From Terriglobia bacterium (GTDB lineage Bacteria; Acidobacteriota; UBA6911): a stretch of 41,846 nucleotides of DNA. The notes under the pieces are model-generated. The model was given only the letters and a program-made list of their open reading frames with translations. It did no database searches and was not told the origin of the DNA. Within the stretch, counting starts at the first letter, position 1, and each line of letters opens with the position of its first letter. Of this stretch, positions 39,008 to 41,846 are shown piece after piece. The stretch is from NCBI GenBank assembly GCA_020072565.1, contig JAIQGI010000050.1, forward strand, positions 1 to 41,846. The letters are read 5' to 3'. The position numbers and the translations under genes are program-made.

Positions 39008-40700
39008 CCTGCGCTTGGGTGTTTTTATCGCCGCGGTCGCCATAGCCTGGCTTTCCTTCAGATCCGCGCTCTTGTCTTCCTGGTGGCTGTTGCTTCCATT
39101 ATTGGTCTTCCTGTCTCTGCTCATCCTGCACGAGCGTGTCCGCCGGGCCCGTCGGCGTTTGGAGCGGGCTGCAGCTTATTATGAGCGAGGCATTGCGCGG
39201 CTGGAGAATCGCTGGGCCGGAACCGGCGAACCCGGCGATCGGTTCCTGGACAAGTCCCACCCTTACGCCGAGGACCTCGATTTGTTCGGCAGGGGCTCTC
39301 TCTTTGAACTGGTCTGTACGGCACGAACCCGGGCCGGTGAAGAAACCCTCGCCCGGTGGTTGACTGCGCCCGCTACGCCGGAAGACATCCTTGCGCGGCA
39401 GGCAGCAGTTGAGGAACTGCGCGGCCGGCTCGATTTGCGGGAGGGCCTGGCGATTCTGGGCACCGATGTGCGTGCCGGAGTCAATCCCGACGCGCTTGCG
39501 GCCTGGGGAAATGCACCTCCGTTGCTCGATTCCCGGCGTGTTCGCCTCGCCGCCGCACTCCTGGCATCCGCTGCCATGATCACCCTTGTGCTGTGGAGCG
39601 TCTGGGGTATCAACGGCGACCTGTTTCTCCTTGTCATTTTTGGGGAAGCCGTGTTCACTTACTGTTTACGGAGGAGGGTCCGTCGGGTTGTTGAGGGCGT
39701 CGAGAGGCCCGGCCAGGATCTGGCGCTCCTGTCACAGGCTCTGGCCCGGCTGGAGCGTGAGCCGTTTACCGCCCCCAGACTCGTGGCGCTTTCCCGTGCT
39801 CTCATTACTGGAGGGCTGCCGGCATCACGCCAAATTGCCGGGTTGGATCGGTTGATCGTTCTGCTTGATTCCAGACGCAACCTGTTTTTTGCTCCTATTG
39901 CCGCACTCCTTCTTTGGGAAGTCCAGATGGCATTCGCGATCGAGACCTGGCGCAGGAAATCAGGACCGGCGGTTGCGCAGTGGCTTGCGGTGGTTGGAGA
40001 GATGGAAGCCTTGTGCGCGCTCGCCGGCTATGCCTATGAGCATCCCGACGATCCGTTTCCGGAAATGGCTCCGCCGGGCCCGTGCTTTGAGGGGGAGGGC
40101 TTGGGGCATCCGCTCCTTCCGGAGCGCACTTGCACGAGGAACGATGTCAGGCTCTGCCGGGATCTGCGCCTACTCGTGGTGAGCGGCTCGAACATGTCGG
40201 GCAAAAGCACACTCCTTCGTACCGTCGGCATCAATGCGGTTCTGGCTCAGGCCGGTGCCCCGGTACGTGCGTTGCGGCTCAAGCTTTCCCCGCTCGCCGT
40301 AGGAGCTTCGATCCTGCGGAGGGACTCGCTCCAGGAGGGAACATCCCGTTTTTATGCTGAAATCACCCGACTGCGACAGCTCGTAGATATAACTTTAGGG
40401 CCACGGCCGCTGCTCTTTCTTCTTGATGAACTCCTGCACGGTACCAACTCCCACGACCGAAGCATTGGTGCGGTAGCGGTCATCCAGGACCTGGTGCGCC
40501 GCGGAGCCGTCGGACTCTTGACTACGCACGACCTCGCCCTGGCACAGATCGCGGAAATTATGGCGCCGCGTGCCGAAAACTTCCATTTTGAGGATTTCAT
40601 GGAGAACGGCAGACTAGTGTTCGACTACCGCCTGCGCCCAGGCATCGTGCGCAAAAGCAATGCGCTGGAACTCATGCGTTCCGTCGGGTTGCAGATCTGA
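38889..40700 (+). CDS. Membrane-anchored MutS-family ATPase
   Basis: The 603-residue protein has two N-terminal membrane helices (about 45-80) and more hydrophobic segments near 218-260 and 335-360. It then has a MutS core: lever/clamp-like helices and a C-terminal MutS domain V ATPase with Walker A GSNMSGKSTLL (433-443), the following LAQAGAPVRA, Walker B LLFLLDELLHGTNSHDR (Asp513-Glu514), and the TTHD loop near 545. No N-terminal mismatch-recognition domain (FxE motif) is present, so it is not a canonical mismatch-repair MutS. It fits the poorly characterised 'MutS-related' membrane group seen in Bacteroidetes and Acidobacteria. The start at 38889 (or 38901) lacks a good ribosome site and lies inside the GWxTD reading frame. 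The role is unknown, possibly DNA-structure or membrane-linked. Confidence 0.85.
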   Translation: MTASMSSLPPPDPRAEYVRRLEVRRRAAAREAQLEIRIGNLRLGVFIAAVAIAWLSFRSALLSSWWLLLPLLVFLSLLILHERVRRARRRLERAAAYYERGIARLENRWAGTGEPGDRFLDKSHPYAEDLDLFGRGSLFELVCTARTRAGEETLARWLTAPATPEDILARQAAVEELRGRLDLREGLAILGTDVRAGVNPDALAAWGNAPPLLDSRRVRLAAALLASAAMITLVLWSVWGINGDLFLLVIFGEAVFTYCLRRRVRRVVEGVERPGQDLALLSQALARLEREPFTAPRLVALSRALITGGLPASRQIAGLDRLIVLLDSRRNLFFAPIAALLLWEVQMAFAIETWRRKSGPAVAQWLAVVGEMEALCALAGYAYEHPDDPFPEMAPPGPCFEGEGLGHPLLPERTCTRNDVRLCRDLRLLVVSGSNMSGKSTLLRTVGINAVLAQAGAPVRALRLKLSPLAVGASILRRDSLQEGTSRFYAEITRLRQLVDITLGPRPLLFLLDELLHGTNSHDRSIGAVAVIQDLVRRGAVGLLTTHDLALAQIAEIMAPRAENFHFEDFMENGRLVFDYRLRPGIVRKSNALELMRSVGLQI

Positions 40701-40811
40701 GCCACGGGGATTTCCCCTCCATTTTCATGCCTGTGCCTTGAGTGCGGCGGATCGGTCACCGTCGAACCCCGCCCGGGGAGTGCGAGCATCATGAGGAGTG
40801 AGCAGGAACAC

Positions 40812-41586
40812 TCATGGGTGAATGGTGAGACAGAAAGATATCACACGGAGGCCGAGCAGTATGAAATAGCTCAGCACGAGTGGAATCGACACCAGTTCCG
40901 ATTTCATGGAGTGTACGGCCTCGAACCCATGGCGCGAGACCATGGTTACCAGACCCATGACGACGAACGCCAGCCCTACTCCAAGGGAAGCACCGAAATA
41001 GGTTTTATGGGTTGGGCAGCGCGCCAGCGTTTTGGCGATGAAGCAGAACGAGGCCCGCTCTCTGGGATTCCGAAGAACGAGGCGATGAATTATTGATGAA
41101 GGCATTGCCGGCAAAAACACTCAGCGCATGGCTGAGAATGAACCGGATCGCCTGCCCAATCCCCCTGCCGAAGAACAGGGGATAAAGGACAGCAGGCAAC
41201 GCATTCACGAACACCGAAAAAAGAACAAGGAAGATGCACAGCGACCCTACCTTGGAGACGAACAGGGTACCTGCCTTGATCGGCAGCGGAGTCAGGATCA
41301 GGTAATCCCTGCGATCGGGAAATAGCGCATCCCACTCGAGGACGGCAACGAAGCCGATCACCACCATCGAGAAGTATATGAACAGGCACTTCTCATCGAG
41401 TGCGGCGAGATGGGCGGCTCCTCCGGAACATACCCGAGGCGGGCCTTGAATTCCATCACTCACAAGCGGTGCGGCTTCCCGAGGGGCTTTTTCCTGTCCG
41501 CCATGAGTTCGCCGCGCTCGTTGTAGTAGCAGCGGCAATGAGTGCGGAGCTCGTCGGCGAGGACGAGCGTTCGGATGTTCACTCAT
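40812..41586 (-). pseudogene. Broken ABC transporter locus (ATPase fragment fused to membrane permease fragments)
   Basis: Pieces of one transporter survive in different frames. Near 41410-41450 one frame reads EFKARLGYVPEEPP, the Q-loop region of an ABC ATPase, with an in-frame stop before it. At 41115-41395 another reads KCLFIYFSMVVIGFVAVLEW, DALFPDRRDYLILTPLPIKA, GTLFVSKVGSLCIFLVLFSV: the start of an acidobacterial ABC-type permease. At 40812-41095 a third frame has RNPRERASFCFIAKTLARCP, THKTYFGASLGVGLAFVVMG and LVSIPLVLSYFILLGLRVI, its C-terminal part. The ATPase body and the middle of the permease are missing. The frames do not join, so no functional product is expected. Confidence 0.6.
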
Positions 41587-41651
41587 ATGGCGAAAACGGC
41601 GTCCGAAAAGACACGCGGACTCTGTGGTCTCTGTTCCGAAAATTCTTAGGC

Positions 41652-41846
41652 TCAGGCAGCCTCTTCCGTTAGTTTTACTTTGTAGCCCAGATGCTCAAGT
41701 CTTTTTGCATGGTATCGACGAATTCGGTCTCGGTGAAGGCGTTCAAAGTAATCGGCGCCAAGATCACAAAACGGTTTAGTGGTTTTCAGCACGTGATAGG
41801 CAACGGTGAGAATCGAATGTGCCAAGGCAATCAGTGCTTTCTTTTT
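41652..41846 (-). mobile_element. IS110-family transposase, C-terminal part, running off the window
   Basis: The minus-strand frame enters at the window edge and reads KKKALIALAHSILTVAYHVL, KTTKPFCDLGADYFERLHRD, RIRRYHAKRLEHLGYKVKLT, EEAA, then stop at 41652-41654. This is the conserved end of IS110/IS1111-type (DEDD/serine-tail) transposases: 'KKAIVAVAHSxLVxxYxxL...DLGxDYFxR...RRLxxLG'. The catalytic domains lie beyond the window. The element end is probably in 41587-41651, next to the broken transporter genes. IS110 elements carry a guide (bridge or seek) RNA in a non-coding end. If this is an IS1111-type member, it would lie in the bases just after this stop. Confidence 0.82.

Overview
The window looks like a chromosomal stretch of an Acidobacteriota genome, probably a soil or sediment member. 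The taxonomic call is inference from gene families typical of that phylum: two PadR regulators each followed by a MacB-like permease of the ADOP type (acidobacterial duplicated orphan permease), an ECF sigma factor of the TIGR02999 type beside a Ser/Thr kinase, a GWxTD-domain secreted protein, small secreted proteins ending in HTHV(T/S)VKAKK, and dispersed 'cgcagag/cgcgaag' intergenic repeats. I saw no rRNA, tRNA, CRISPR array or phage structural gene.

Layout. 1-460: a collapsed tyrosine-recombinase element, reduced to the recombinase C-terminus between clusters of short inverted TATGYCG motifs. 585-3935: a DUF4199-like membrane protein, an exported methyltransferase-fold protein, a divergent membrane-bound LuxR-type regulator and a four-helix membrane protein. 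3936-4893: no intact gene, but a perfect 21-bp inverted repeat and a frameshifted winged-helix fossil. 4894-10619: a secreted beta-helix protein (minus strand), then an ECF sigma factor overlapping a membrane/PDZ/GAF/kinase gene that carries an in-frame amber codon, then a fossil kinase/TPR C-terminus. 11022-13979: PadR plus ADOP permease with a palindromic operator. 13980-16652: a gene-poor stretch with a perfect 27-bp inverted repeat, then a GC-rich membrane PQQ-propeller gene. 17100-17555: two fossil genes. 17596-20586: a second PadR/ADOP pair on the minus strand.

21169-30921 is a housekeeping-like block. Acylphosphatase and adenine phosphoribosyltransferase end at a strong terminator. Facing them is an aminotransferase-PEP carboxykinase operon with an ATGA overlap, which links aspartate to phosphoenolpyruvate through oxaloacetate. 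Then come an exported M28 metallopeptidase, a PHP phosphatase, a tandem pair of small secreted proteins with matching terminators, and a small Cys-containing protein. 31060-34973 encodes a Tat-exported molybdenum aldehyde oxidoreductase (PaoABC-like, order A-C-B). 35189-40700 holds an exported hypothetical protein, a DsbA-like thiol oxidoreductase, a GWxTD protein with a read-through tail, and a membrane-anchored MutS-family ATPase.

40812-41846 is decayed: a broken ABC transporter locus next to the C-terminus of an IS110-family transposase that runs off the window. No complete new defence or mobile system is visible. The most unusual items are the collapsed recombinase element with its motif clusters, the two long perfect hairpins, the amber-interrupted kinase and the aminotransferase-pckA coupling.
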